Positions 1 through 7,928 are shown, counted from the stretch's first letter. The stretch is 64,000 nt of DNA from Vulcanimicrobiota bacterium (GCA_023447635.1 JAEXNA010000254.1:1-64000); one strand, 5' to 3'. Notes: generated by a model from the letters alone, not told the origin. Numbers and translations: made by a program.

Positions 1-1
1 G

Positions 2-154
2 GGTAGGGGGGGAGCCGACCACTTCCGCCTGCTGGCCGAGGTGCTGGACCTGGTAGCCGCCCGCATCGACAACCTGGGCGAGGTCGACGAGGGGACGACC
101 GACGCGAAGGATTCGCTGGGTCGCAACGTCCGAGTGAGTTTTCCGGCCGGATAG
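2..154 (+). CDS. C-terminal end of an unidentified protein (5' truncated by window)
   Basis: An open frame enters from the left edge and stops at a TAG at 152-154, giving about 50 residues that contain a helix-like stretch (FRLLAEVLDLVAARID) followed by a charged, flexible tail. The reading frame is uninterrupted and its composition looks coding. I do not recognise the family from this fragment. It lies on the same strand as the next gene, 58 bases upstream of it. Confidence 0.45.
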   Translation, partial: GRGGADHFRLLAEVLDLVAARIDNLGEVDEGTTDAKDSLGRNVRVSFPAG

Positions 155-199
155 GGGAGAGCTATCCGCCTGGTCCTGCGCTCGGGGTGGCGGAGCGTC

Positions 200-205
200 T
201 AGGAT
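200..205 (+). promoter_or_regulatory. -10 box for a leaderless transcript of the glutamine amidotransferase-like gene
   Basis: TAGGAT is followed by 7 bases and then the GTG start at 213. Transcription would begin at or next to the start codon. The same geometry recurs upstream of at least five other genes in this window, which supports the call; no Shine-Dalgarno sequence fits this GTG. Confidence 0.45.
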
Positions 206-212
206 AGGGCCC

Positions 213-929
213 GTGAAGAAACTAAAGGTCGCGATTTCGGTCAAGCCCGAGGCTCTCGCCAGAGAGCTTGCCGGCGATCCCTCTACAATCCTGAGTTCGA
301 CTCGGGCTCTGCGAGAGGCCTGGGCGGACGACCTCGATGTCCTGCATCTGGCTCGGGAAGAGCCTCTTCCCTATGTCGACGGTCTGGTTTTTCCTGGAGG
401 AGCCGACATCCACCCGGGCCTCTATGACCGGCCGGACCTCTTTGATCGAGTGATCGATACAGATTCCGACCACGATCGCTTCGAGGTCGACCTGGCTCGT
501 CAGGCGATGCAGAAGCGAGTTCCGGTCTTAGGCCTGTGCCGCGGTCTGCAAATCGTTAACGTTGCCGCGGGTGGGACGCTGACACCGCGCCTTCCGAACG
601 CGGATGACCACTTCAGCGAGGTCGCCGCCAGCGAGTCGAAGCTCAGAGAAGTCGGGGCTCACCCGCTACGGGTCAAGCCCGGCTCAAAGCTCTGGAACGT
701 CTTCGGGAGCGACACGATCGAGGTCAATTCGATTCACAAGGGAGGGCCGGCCGTGCTGGGCGAGGGCCTGGTCGCCACGGCCTGGGCCCCGGACGGGGAG
801 GTGGAGGCGTTGGAGGCTGATGGTCCGGGCTGGCTCCACGCCGTTCAGTTCCACCCCGAGGACCTCTGCCGCCAGAACCCCCGCTGGCTCCACCTCTTCC
901 GCGACTTCCTCCAGGCTGCTGCTCGCTAG
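213..929 (+). CDS. Gamma-glutamyl-gamma-aminobutyrate hydrolase family protein (peptidase C26, class I glutamine amidotransferase fold)
   Basis: The 238-residue protein has the class I amidotransferase hydrolase fold typical of PuuD-like enzymes, which hydrolyse gamma-glutamyl amide bonds. The nucleophile elbow GLCRG places the catalytic Cys at about residue 109. The FHPE motif near the C-terminus supplies His214 and Glu216, completing the expected triad. An oxyanion-type PGG stretch occurs near residue 61. Length matches the family (about 230-255). The start is GTG with a leaderless-type -10 box. The substrate cannot be told from sequence: no putrescine-pathway genes are adjacent, so a role in polyamine breakdown is not supported here. 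Confidence 0.85.
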   Translation: MKKLKVAISVKPEALARELAGDPSTILSSTRALREAWADDLDVLHLAREEPLPYVDGLVFPGGADIHPGLYDRPDLFDRVIDTDSDHDRFEVDLARQAMQKRVPVLGLCRGLQIVNVAAGGTLTPRLPNADDHFSEVAASESKLREVGAHPLRVKPGSKLWNVFGSDTIEVNSIHKGGPAVLGEGLVATAWAPDGEVEALEADGPGWLHAVQFHPEDLCRQNPRWLHLFRDFLQAAAR

Positions 930-1007
930 ATAGGACTGGCGAAGCCATTGACGGCTCGAGTTCCAGAAGGCAAAATGGAGAGCGTTCTGGGCGAGAATGA
1001 TACCCGG

Positions 1008-1032
1008 GCAACTCACTCGTAATGAGTAGGTC
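1008..1032 (+). repeat. 25-bp exact copy of the tRNA-Thr anticodon arm (possible old attachment site)
   Basis: These 25 bases are identical to 7677-7701, the anticodon stem-loop and variable region of the intact tRNA-Thr(CGT). The D-arm, T-arm and acceptor stem are absent, so this is not a functional tRNA. Both copies are on the plus strand, 6.67 kb apart, and enclose mostly accessory genes. A tRNA fragment in direct orientation is the usual mark of site-specific integration, but no integrase is present, so this is inference. Confidence 0.7.
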
Positions 1033-1078
1033 CGCGACCTCGTAGGGCCAGGAGCCGTTTTGCCCGAAAGTCCTCTAA

Positions 1079-1519
1079 GTGGACAACCTTTGGGCAGAGC
1101 AGCACGGAATCTCGGCGATCTACTTGCATGGCTCCCGAGTCGAGGGCCGGGCAGGCGAGGAGAGCGACCTCGATGTCGCAGTTCTCCTGCGCCACGAGCC
1201 TGAGGGCTGGCAGCAGTTGGAGGACCTTCGGGCGGAGCTGGAGCTCAGGTTGTCCCAGGACCTGGACATCGAATCCGACCGCCTCGACGTCGTCTTCCTT
1301 CATCAAGCCCCTCCCGCATTTTGCTACCGAGCTATCAAGCCTGGCCGGATCCATTGGGAGGCTGACAACCACTTCCGGGTTCACTTTGAAGCTCGGCTCA
1401 TGGCCGAGTACCTGGACGACCAGTACTACGACGAGATTCACGACCGGGCTATGCGCCAGCGGTTGAAGGAGGGGACATTTGGGCATCGACCGGCGATTCG
1501 TCAGCAGACTGCTGGCTGA
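1079..1519 (+). CDS. MntA-like minimal nucleotidyltransferase (antitoxin of a type VII MntA/HepT pair)
   Basis: The 146-residue protein is a stand-alone nucleotidyltransferase domain. It has the GSRVEG...ESDLDV signature (about residues 18-32): a Gly-Ser helix followed by two metal-binding Asp residues. In MntA/HepT systems this enzyme AMPylates and silences the HEPN RNase HepT. The GTG start lies directly after an in-frame TAA, so no N-terminal extension is possible. The 3' end overlaps the next reading frame by 41 bases, as is common in such pairs. The partner looks broken (see 1479-1798), so this may be an orphan antitoxin. Confidence 0.75.
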   Translation: MDNLWAEQHGISAIYLHGSRVEGRAGEESDLDVAVLLRHEPEGWQQLEDLRAELELRLSQDLDIESDRLDVVFLHQAPPAFCYRAIKPGRIHWEADNHFRVHFEARLMAEYLDDQYYDEIHDRAMRQRLKEGTFGHRPAIRQQTAG

Positions 1520-1798
1520 GATCGAGCAACATCTGCTGCTCCTTGAAGGGGCGAGAGAGGAGTCGTGCGATCCACTCGAATCCCTAAAGGTAGATCGCGA
1601 ATTCTGGAGCTATGGCGAGCGCTCGGCGAGCTCCCGCTCCAACCACTCCGGGATCAGTCCGCTGGGGGAACTGATATCTGTCCGCACATCGGACTGATCG
1701 CCGAGTGGCTTCGAGGAGCCGAAGCGGCAGGCGGACAAAGCTTCGTTCCCTGCGCGGACGAGGTCGATGGCGTTACCTTTCTTCGAGCCAGGAGATGA
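1479..1798 (+). pseudogene. Decayed HepT-like (HEPN RNase toxin) remnant
   Basis: A strong Shine-Dalgarno (AAGGAGGGG, 1466-1474) precedes a TTG start at 1479. The first about 45 residues (RRFVSRLLAEIEQHLLLLE, then DPLESLKVDREF) look like the N-terminal helices of HepT. The frame then degenerates and stops at about 1697. A second frame continues to 1798 with a weakly HepT-like segment, TDICPHIGLIAEWLRG. The HEPN catalytic R-x4-6-H motif is not seen in either frame. Position and overlap behind a MntA-like gene support the call; the assignment of the 3' part is tentative. From 1799 to 1919 I see nothing else. Confidence 0.5.
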
Positions 1799-1919
1799 TT
1801 CTCGGCGATTGGCCCTTTTCGTTTCCTAGGAGACACGGCGTGCGACAGGCCTCGTCTTAGGCCAGAAAGAGGGTGGGACAGAGGATAGACAAGCCGGAGA
1901 ATCTCGTGAATCTAGCTTT

Positions 1920-3923
1920 GTGGAATCGGAGCTTGCGGCACTCAAACTGGCGCTGACCGTGGCTGCCGCTGGTGAACTGGCGGCAGGCGGAGACCGGGAT
2001 GGCGGTATCGAGCTACTGCGACAGTACCAGACGGACCATCCGAACCACCAGGCGGTGACCAGCGCTATTGTTCGGCTCTACTTCCTGCATTTCGAGCCAC
2101 CTGCGGTAAAGGCCGCTCTAGCCTGGGAGGGCCCAAGGTTAGACGAGAAAGAGGGAGAGATGTATTCATCCCTCCTGACGCTGATGCAGCAAGGGCCTCC
2201 CACTCAAGAAGCACTCAGGTTCTATCATTCCACCGTCGACGAGGATTGGTTTTGGCACTATCCCCTTGGCCTTAACGCTTGGAGGACCGGAGAACAGGAG
2301 CGTGCCTGGCGTCATTTTGAACAGTATCACGACTTCAGCGTCCGTGATGTCAGTCGCGATAGCCACCCTGCGCGGTGGTGTGCCGTCTTTCTGACTTTTA
2401 TGCGGCGATGTCAGGTCTGTGAGCAGGAGCCAGCCGCGCTGCTCTACCGGACTCAGGGCGAGCGGATTCTCGCGCTCTGTGGATCCTGCAAGGAGGTTCT
2501 AGATGATGAGGACCTGCTCTTCGCTGTCGGCGAAGGTCGAATCCCTAAGACGGATCCGCGCATCCGACGTCTTTCGCGAGTCCGGCAGATCTTCGGCCGA
2601 CTAGGCGAGCGGCAGACTCCCGGGTCAAACCTGAGCAGGGCAGGCGGCCCCCGAATGACCTTCGCTCGACTCTCCACCCTGGAGGCACGACTGGAGGAAC
2701 GCTGCCGTCGTGTCGTTCTCCAAGCAATGGAGCTCGCCAAAGTCGGCACTCTTTCTGACGTAGATAGCGTCTCCTTGCTCAGCGCTGTGGTCGACGAAAT
2801 GGGGACCTGGGGCCTTGACGACGATGAGACAGCCGAGCTTCTCGTCAGGGCAGACAAAGCCCGACAAGACCCAGGGATAGACCAGGCTGGTGCGATGGCT
2901 CAAATTCTCAATGTCGCTGGTTGGAATTCCCTCGTCGGCTTTGGTCCCCCACGGATCGGGCTTGACGACCTTCTGGTTGGCTTGAGATTCGCTGATAAAG
3001 CCGCCTCATCAGCGGCGCTAAGCGGATTCAGTGGGCTGACCCTTGCGGTGGACTATAGCTCCCCTAACCAGAATCGTGAAGTACTTACCCGATTACGGCA
3101 GCGGTATCCTACGCAGTACCTGGACATCCTCGTCCGTATGGACGAGGGCAATTTCGAGTCCTACATCTGGCTGGTGCATAATGCGACGGAGCTCGAATTG
3201 ACCAGCCCTCGAGCTTTGAGTTCCGAGGAAAGCGCCGCAGCTATACTCGAGTGGCGAGATATCCTGAGTCCTTCCTTTCCACGGGCTGGCATCAAGAGCG
3301 TTTTAAATTTGGTCGGTCATCGGCATGGCGAAGCTGCTGCAGCTGTCGGCAGTTTTTCCAGGAAGCTCTTTCCCACTGGCTTCGCCTACGTGCCGAGCGA
3401 TATCTTTCGCCGTTGGTCTTACGTCAGGAAACGCGCGATAGCTCGGCGGATCCTCGAGGACCTGGACGGCGCTGTCCGGAGCAGCAGAAGCCAGGCAGGC
3501 CGCTCGAACCTTCTTTTCTTAGGACTGGCCGTCGCCAGTTCCGCAGAGCTCAAAGAAGATCAGAAGCGATACGCTTCTTCGATGTTAGAGGACGTCGGAG
3601 AGCAATCCCCGCCGGGCCACGAGCTTTACGCCCTCGAGACGCTGTTCGACGTCGCCCTGGCCGAAGGGGACTCGGCGGAAGCCCTGAGGCTGCTCCAGAA
3701 GATGAGGCCAAGTTCCGAGGTCGCGTACCTGGGCACCGTCCAGCGTGCCCTTTCTCTTTGGAGACTGGGGAGGCGTGACGAGTTTTTCGCGCTCCTCGAG
3801 CGCCTGCTAGCCCTCCCAGACTGCCCTCGAGCCTTCCTGGAAGAGACCAGGGCGATCTATCAGAGGCTAGGCGACTATTGGACCGTCGAGGAGGTCCTCG
3901 CGAATCAGCCAAATCTTCTTTAG
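1920..3923 (+). CDS. Large protein of unknown function with a zinc-knuckle-like Cys cluster and TPR-like helices
   Basis: The protein has 667 residues and no signal peptide or membrane segment, so it is probably cytoplasmic. The N-terminal 150 residues are helical and TPR-like (repeated A/L pairs, ELLRQYQTDHPNHQAVTSAI). A CQVC...CGSC pair at about residues 163-192 could bind zinc. The C-terminal part is again helical repeats (EALRLLQKMRPSSEV and similar). I do not recognise a named family. It sits in the accessory interval between the two tRNA-Thr repeats, 12 bases upstream of the kinase/Thg1 reading frames, so co-transcription is possible. The GTG start was chosen as the longest plausible frame. 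Confidence 0.6.
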   Translation: MESELAALKLALTVAAAGELAAGGDRDGGIELLRQYQTDHPNHQAVTSAIVRLYFLHFEPPAVKAALAWEGPRLDEKEGEMYSSLLTLMQQGPPTQEALRFYHSTVDEDWFWHYPLGLNAWRTGEQERAWRHFEQYHDFSVRDVSRDSHPARWCAVFLTFMRRCQVCEQEPAALLYRTQGERILALCGSCKEVLDDEDLLFAVGEGRIPKTDPRIRRLSRVRQIFGRLGERQTPGSNLSRAGGPRMTFARLSTLEARLEERCRRVVLQAMELAKVGTLSDVDSVSLLSAVVDEMGTWGLDDDETAELLVRADKARQDPGIDQAGAMAQILNVAGWNSLVGFGPPRIGLDDLLVGLRFADKAASSAALSGFSGLTLAVDYSSPNQNREVLTRLRQRYPTQYLDILVRMDEGNFESYIWLVHNATELELTSPRALSSEESAAAILEWRDILSPSFPRAGIKSVLNLVGHRHGEAAAAVGSFSRKLFPTGFAYVPSDIFRRWSYVRKRAIARRILEDLDGAVRSSRSQAGRSNLLFLGLAVASSAELKEDQKRYASSMLEDVGEQSPPGHELYALETLFDVALAEGDSAEALRLLQKMRPSSEVAYLGTVQRALSLWRLGRRDEFFALLERLLALPDCPRAFLEETRAIYQRLGDYWTVEEVLANQPNLL

Positions 3924-3986
3924 CGAAGCGCAAACGTGGATAGAGGGGAAAGATTCCTACGGTCGACCTCGAAGCGAGACGGTCGC

Positions 3987-4457
3987 ATGGAACTGGTACT
4001 GATGATAGGGCTGCCGGGTAGTGGGAAGAGCACGCTCTACCACAGCCATCTGAGTTCGTCGCACCTGCTGGTCAGCAAGGACGCCATGCGAGGGAAGCGC
4101 AATCGGGACCATAAGCAGAGGGTCCTGTTAGAGCAGGCCGAGGCGGCGGGCCGGTCAGTCGTACTGGACAACACCCACCCGTCAGTCGAGTCCAGGAGGC
4201 TCTGGATCGGATGGGGGAGGGATCGGGGTTGGAGGGTGACCGGCTACTACCTCTCGTCCGTCGCCGCCGACTGTTACGAGCGCAACGCTCTGCGAACGGG
4301 TGACGATAAGGTGCCTGACGTCGGGTTCTACGCTATCGTCAAACAGTTGCAGTTGCCGCGCTACGAGGAAGGGTTCGACGCCCTGTACTACGTCAGCCAG
4401 GCCGACGGGAAATTCCAGGTCCAGGATTGGAGGCAAGATGAAGACGAACTCCTTTGA
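3987..4457 (+). CDS. P-loop kinase resembling the 5'-polynucleotide kinase domain
   Basis: The protein opens directly with a Walker A motif (GLPGSGKST) and goes on to a VSKDAM segment and VVLDNTHP. This is the layout of the AAA/zeta-toxin/T4-Pnkp kinase group, which phosphorylates 5' ends of RNA or DNA or small molecules. The length is about 156 residues from the ATG at 3987; a GTG at 3936 would add 17 non-conserved residues. The gene overlaps the following Thg1-like gene by 20 bases, which implies translational coupling and a shared job. Thg1-type enzymes need a processed tRNA 5' end, so an RNA-repair role is a reasonable inference, not proven. Confidence 0.7.
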   Translation: MELVLMIGLPGSGKSTLYHSHLSSSHLLVSKDAMRGKRNRDHKQRVLLEQAEAAGRSVVLDNTHPSVESRRLWIGWGRDRGWRVTGYYLSSVAADCYERNALRTGDDKVPDVGFYAIVKQLQLPRYEEGFDALYYVSQADGKFQVQDWRQDEDELL

Positions 4458-5184
4458 AGCCCGAATGAGGCGGGGAGAGTATTTCCACGCCCTGCGCGTC
4501 CCCGATGAGACCTGGACGGTCCTTCGCCTCGACGGCCGCAGCTTTTCGAGATTCACCGGCGAGCGGTTCGAGAAGCCGTTCGACCAGCGATTCCACGACT
4601 TGATGGTAGAGACGACCCGGAAGCTCGCTGACGAGTTCAAGGCGCTCTACGCCTACACCGAAAGCGACGAGATCTCGCTGCTTCTCCCCAGGGGATGGGA
4701 CCTGTTCGACCGGGAGGTGGAGAAGATCGTCTCGCTTTCAGCCTCGGTGGCCAGCGTTCACTTCAGCCTGGGCCTGGGAGAGGCGGGCCACTTCGACAGC
4801 CGCATCTGGATTGGCGGTTCGGACGCGACCGTCGTCGACTACTTTCGGTGGAGGCAGGGCGACGCCACGCGATGCGCCTTGAACGGGTGGGCTTATTGGA
4901 CACTGCGAAAGACAGGCCTCAGTGCGTCCCAGGCGACGGCGGCTCTGAAGAAGGCGTCCAAAGCGGAGAAGAACGAACTCCTTTTCCAGCACGGCATCAA
5001 CTTCAACGACCTGCCGTGCTGGCAGCGCCGAGGCACCGGAGTGCACTGGGAGACCTACGAGAAGCAGGGGCTCAACCCGGTGACCGGCCAAACGGTCACC
5101 ACGACGCGTCGGCGCCTCAGGACCGACGATCAACTTCCCATGCGCGACGACTACAGCGCCTACATCGCAAGCTTCCTTGGCTGA
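4438..5184 (+). CDS. tRNA(His) guanylyltransferase-like protein (Thg1/TLP family), 3'-5' nucleotide addition
   Basis: The 248-residue protein starts at ATG 4438, inside the end of the kinase gene. It carries the palm-domain signature of Thg1: LRLDGRSFSRFTG (Asp32) and YTESDEISLLL (Asp77, Glu78), the metal-binding acids of the polymerase-like active site. The HGINFNDLP segment typical of the family also fits. Thg1-like proteins add nucleotides 3' to 5', either G-1 on tRNA-His or repair of 5'-truncated tRNAs. Bacterial homologues are usually repair-type TLPs. The length is normal for the family. The overlap with a 5'-kinase-like gene makes 5'-end repair the favoured reading. Confidence 0.88.
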   Translation: MKTNSFEARMRRGEYFHALRVPDETWTVLRLDGRSFSRFTGERFEKPFDQRFHDLMVETTRKLADEFKALYAYTESDEISLLLPRGWDLFDREVEKIVSLSASVASVHFSLGLGEAGHFDSRIWIGGSDATVVDYFRWRQGDATRCALNGWAYWTLRKTGLSASQATAALKKASKAEKNELLFQHGINFNDLPCWQRRGTGVHWETYEKQGLNPVTGQTVTTTRRRLRTDDQLPMRDDYSAYIASFLG

Positions 5185-5244
5185 TACCTTCCGCGTCCCT
5201 CGCTGTACGAACAGAGTTTCGTTCCCCACAGGGACAAGGTCGAT

Positions 5245-6540
5245 TCATGTTGGTTCCGTCCGTTCAATGAGGCGTGACAGCGTGATGGAGCCGTCTCCCA
5301 GGCTGAGAAACTCGCCGGCGTGAGAGGCGATGGGTTTCAGGGCCGGGGAGTGGAGCAGTTGCTCTCCCGTCGAAATGTCCCAAACCGTGGTGCCGTCGTC
5401 GGGGGAGACGGCGAAGAGATGTTTATCGAACGCGAGAAAGCCAGGCCAGGGGCCCGGTTGGCCCTTCGGAGAGGTGGTGGCTCCGGGGAGTTCTCCACCC
5501 CGGATCTGGGGGCCAGGGAACCAGCCGACTTGAGTCCCAGACCGGACATCAAAGAACAGCACGGCAGGCGTCAGCCATAGAGAGTCATCGCCGTGACCCC
5601 ATACTGCCAGGGTGGTCTCGTCGAGCCAGCACGTGGGTCCGTCCCAGTAGTAGTTACGTTGGCAGAGGTCCCTCACGGAAGTGCCGTCTTCGGCCTCAAA
5701 GGGGTTGCTGTCCAGCCAATCTTTCAGACTCCAGGAACGAAGCCATCCCATCGGGTGCCAGACCCAGCCGTTGCTAATGACCCATTCGCCGCCCGGCGAG
5801 GCGGACAAGCTTGCGTGGAAGTAATCGAAACGGTCTCCCACCTGTCGATTGTTCACAGCCTTGCCGGTCTCCAGGTCCGTGATATGAAGCTGGTTCCAGG
5901 AGCTCGCGTGAATCAGGAGACATCGGTCGTTCTGCTGAACCAGGGCGACAGGGAACCTCGACACCGTGGGGCGGTAACCGCCCCGATCAAGGTTCAGGAC
6001 TCGCCGCCCGTCGGTCTGCGAGTAGGCTCTCCCGCACCGTCCCAAGCGGTTGACGACGACGACATATCCGGAACGGGCGTAAAGGTCGAGAGGAAGGTCG
6101 GAAGAGATTGAGCCGAGGTCAAGACGGCAGAGCAGCGCGTTGCCGCACAGATCGATCAGTTCGCCCTGGCTGCTAAGTCCAAGCCACCGTAGGCCATCGT
6201 GGGCTACTGCCGCGACTTCGAAATCGCAAGGAAAGTGGACGTCGCTGAAGGCGAGATTCGATAGGCGCTTTCCGAAGGCGGGTGCTCCAATGACGTCGTC
6301 GCAGAGTTCGTCCTCGATGATGGCGAGGTCTTCGTCAGACCGTGGGAGCAGGCGAGGCACCTGACCGCTTAGCCGGAAGGTCGAGATGCAGTCGGGACAG
6401 ACCAGAGCGTAGTGGGTGCCGTCTCCGGTGTAGTAGCGCCCGTAGCCTTCCCAAGCTTCCCCTTCCGGCGGTAGGTCAAGGTGCTCGCAGGCCAGGCCAA
6501 GTCCACTGGGTTCGGGGAGGTCGACCAGTTTCAGTTCCAC
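5245..6540 (-). CDS. Hypothetical protein with WD/beta-propeller-like repeats
   Basis: The 431-residue protein has no signal peptide. It has recurrent segments of the type GEWVISNGWV, HLFAVSPDDGTTVWDISTGEQLL and LHITDLETGKAV, characteristic of WD40-like beta-propeller blades. Near the N-terminus there is a CPDC pair. A GTG start at 6540 is preferred because it overlaps the stop of the upstream gene by 10 bases and gives a compact N-terminus; the open frame extends further upstream without coding character. It is the last gene of a three-gene minus-strand operon inside the accessory interval. The function is unknown. Confidence 0.6.
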   Translation of the reverse strand: MELKLVDLPEPSGLGLACEHLDLPPEGEAWEGYGRYYTGDGTHYALVCPDCISTFRLSGQVPRLLPRSDEDLAIIEDELCDDVIGAPAFGKRLSNLAFSDVHFPCDFEVAAVAHDGLRWLGLSSQGELIDLCGNALLCRLDLGSISSDLPLDLYARSGYVVVVNRLGRCGRAYSQTDGRRVLNLDRGGYRPTVSRFPVALVQQNDRCLLIHASSWNQLHITDLETGKAVNNRQVGDRFDYFHASLSASPGGEWVISNGWVWHPMGWLRSWSLKDWLDSNPFEAEDGTSVRDLCQRNYYWDGPTCWLDETTLAVWGHGDDSLWLTPAVLFFDVRSGTQVGWFPGPQIRGGELPGATTSPKGQPGPWPGFLAFDKHLFAVSPDDGTTVWDISTGEQLLHSPALKPIASHAGEFLSLGDGSITLSRLIERTEPT

Positions 6541-7166
6541 GCTGAATTTCCGCCTGCGTTGGTCGGGCGCGGGGGCCAGGGGGGCTTTTTGGAGCGTTGT
6601 TCGGCCATCTCGAGCAGTTTCTCGGCAAGGTGAGTGGTGGACTTTTCGGCTTGCGTCCGACGAAGTACTTCCCTCGAGTCGCGAAGGTCTCGTTCGGCCT
6701 TCAGGCTGGCGAGTTCGTTCTGAAACTTGGACTCGAGCCAGAGCCTGGACAGTGAGCTGAGCTCGAAGTCGACAACGCCAGCGTGGAGAGTCTCGATCTC
6801 TCCCAGGTCGCCCCACTGGCAAAGCGGCTGCTGCTCCCAACGACTGGGATCGCCCAGGTCGGACGCTAATAGCGCGTAAAACTTGGCCACGTCATCTTCT
6901 GAGAGACTAGCTTCTAGCTCGAGCGGCTCCTTGCCCAGGCAAATAGCGGTGAAGCAGATTGAGGAACGTGGCTTGACCAGGTCGACGCGCGCGTGGGTGC
7001 TGTTAAGTCTCCCGCTTCGCAAAGTGAACCCAAAGGTTTTAACCGACTTCAGGGGTGGTCCGATGCGACGGATTGTCGAGGTCCCTCGAACGCCCAGGGC
7101 AAAGATGCATGCGATGATCACCAGGCTAAACAGCCATCTCATCTGCTCTGCGCGATTCCCCGCCAT
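6531..7166 (-). CDS. Single-pass membrane-anchored protein with coiled-coil C-terminus, unknown function
   Basis: The 211-residue protein has one N-terminal hydrophobic segment (MRWLFSLVIIACIFALGV) acting as anchor or signal. It is followed by a mixed domain and a long charged helix (about residues 135-195, ASLKAERDLRDSREVL...EKLLEMAEQ). Two starts are possible: ATG 7166, or ATG 7142 directly before the hydrophobic stretch. The upstream gene overlaps it by 28 bases and the downstream gene by 10, so all three are likely one transcript. No family is recognised. Confidence 0.55.
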   Translation of the reverse strand: MAGNRAEQMRWLFSLVIIACIFALGVRGTSTIRRIGPPLKSVKTFGFTLRSGRLNSTHARVDLVKPRSSICFTAICLGKEPLELEASLSEDDVAKFYALLASDLGDPSRWEQQPLCQWGDLGEIETLHAGVVDFELSSLSRLWLESKFQNELASLKAERDLRDSREVLRRTQAEKSTTHLAEKLLEMAEQRSKKPPWPPRPTNAGGNSAWN

Positions 7167-7546
7167 CTCCTTCCATCATGCCTCGCCACTCCCACAGAAT
7201 CCTGTTCATCCCTCGAACGGAGTTTCGCTCCCCCAGGGGAGTCGCGGGGACAAAGGTGTCTCGTGAGGCTAGCGAGCCGTTTCGGGAAACATTTCAGTGT
7301 AGCGATACCGCTCAGGGTACCGCCCGCGAGACCTGACATTCCAACCATCCAAAGGTGAAACCAGGGCAGAGCCTCGCAGGCGATGCCGGCGCCGAACAGC
7401 GCTATGAAAACACCCGGTAGTGAACCGATCGCAAACAGGACGAAGCCGAATCTCCTGCGGTACGCCAGAGCTCTGACCACGACCAAACCAATGGAGCTGA
7501 ACAGAGCCAACATCGCGACGAGCAGCATTGGCAGCAAGGTGGGCAT
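7139..7546 (-). CDS. Small multi-pass membrane protein, unknown function
   Basis: The 135-residue protein has three predicted hydrophobic segments (about 5-27, 33-55 and 62-85), then a polar tail of about 50 residues of low coding character that overlaps the next gene. A textbook Shine-Dalgarno AAGGAGG (7554-7560) sits 7 bases before the ATG, which fixes the start. It is the first gene of the minus-strand operon and is divergent from the tRNA-Thr gene. No known family. Confidence 0.6.
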   Translation of the reverse strand: MPTLLPMLLVAMLALFSSIGLVVVRALAYRRRFGFVLFAIGSLPGVFIALFGAGIACEALPWFHLWMVGMSGLAGGTLSGIATLKCFPKRLASLTRHLCPRDSPGGAKLRSRDEQDSVGVARHDGRRWRGIAQSR

Positions 7547-7616
7547 GGAACGTCCTCCTTATCTGACCTTCTTGGATTCTCGCACCATCCCTTGCCGAGA
7601 ACCTGGCGTCAGAATG

Positions 7617-7645
7617 TTGACCGAATCGGGGATTTGTAGTAACCT
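7617..7645 (+). promoter_or_regulatory. Sigma70-type promoter of tRNA-Thr
   Basis: TTGACC (7617-7622) and TAACCT (7640-7645) are separated by 17 bases, the ideal spacing. They end 9 bases before the first base of the mature tRNA. This is the clearest -35/-10 promoter in the window. Confidence 0.75.
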
Positions 7646-7654
7646 CTCGGCGTT

Positions 7655-7729
7655 GCCGGGATAGCTCAGGGGTAGAGCAACTCACTCGTAATGAGTAGGT
7701 CGGCGGTTCAAATCCGCTTCCCGGCTCCA
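7655..7729 (+). tRNA. tRNA-Thr (anticodon CGT)
   Basis: The cloverleaf folds completely. The acceptor GCCGGGA pairs with TCCCGGC, the D-stem is GCTC/GAGC, the anticodon stem is ACTCA/TGAGT with loop CTCGTAA, and the T-stem is GGCGG/CCGCT with TTCAAAT loop. CCA is encoded. Anticodon CGT reads ACG (Thr). The anticodon arm is duplicated at 1008-1032. A rho-independent terminator follows at once. Confidence 0.97.
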
Positions 7730-7733
7730 ACAG

Positions 7734-7759
7734 AAACCTCGCTTAGGCGGGGTTTTTTC
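7734..7759 (+). terminator. Rho-independent terminator of tRNA-Thr
   Basis: The stem is AACCTCGC/GCGGGGTT with a four-base loop TTAG and a run of six T. It lies five bases after the tRNA 3' end. Confidence 0.9.
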
Positions 7760-7928
7760 GTTTCTAGAGACCCTCCAACAAGAAAGCCCCCCGCCGAGTA
7801 ACCTGCATAAGTAGCCGTAACTCCTCACCTTGGGCATTGCACCCAATCAAGGTCCGGGAGGGGCTTCCTATCCTGGCTCTCGAAGCCGACGGCGTGACGG
7901 ACAGCTGGGTGGAAAAGGGCAGGTCGCG

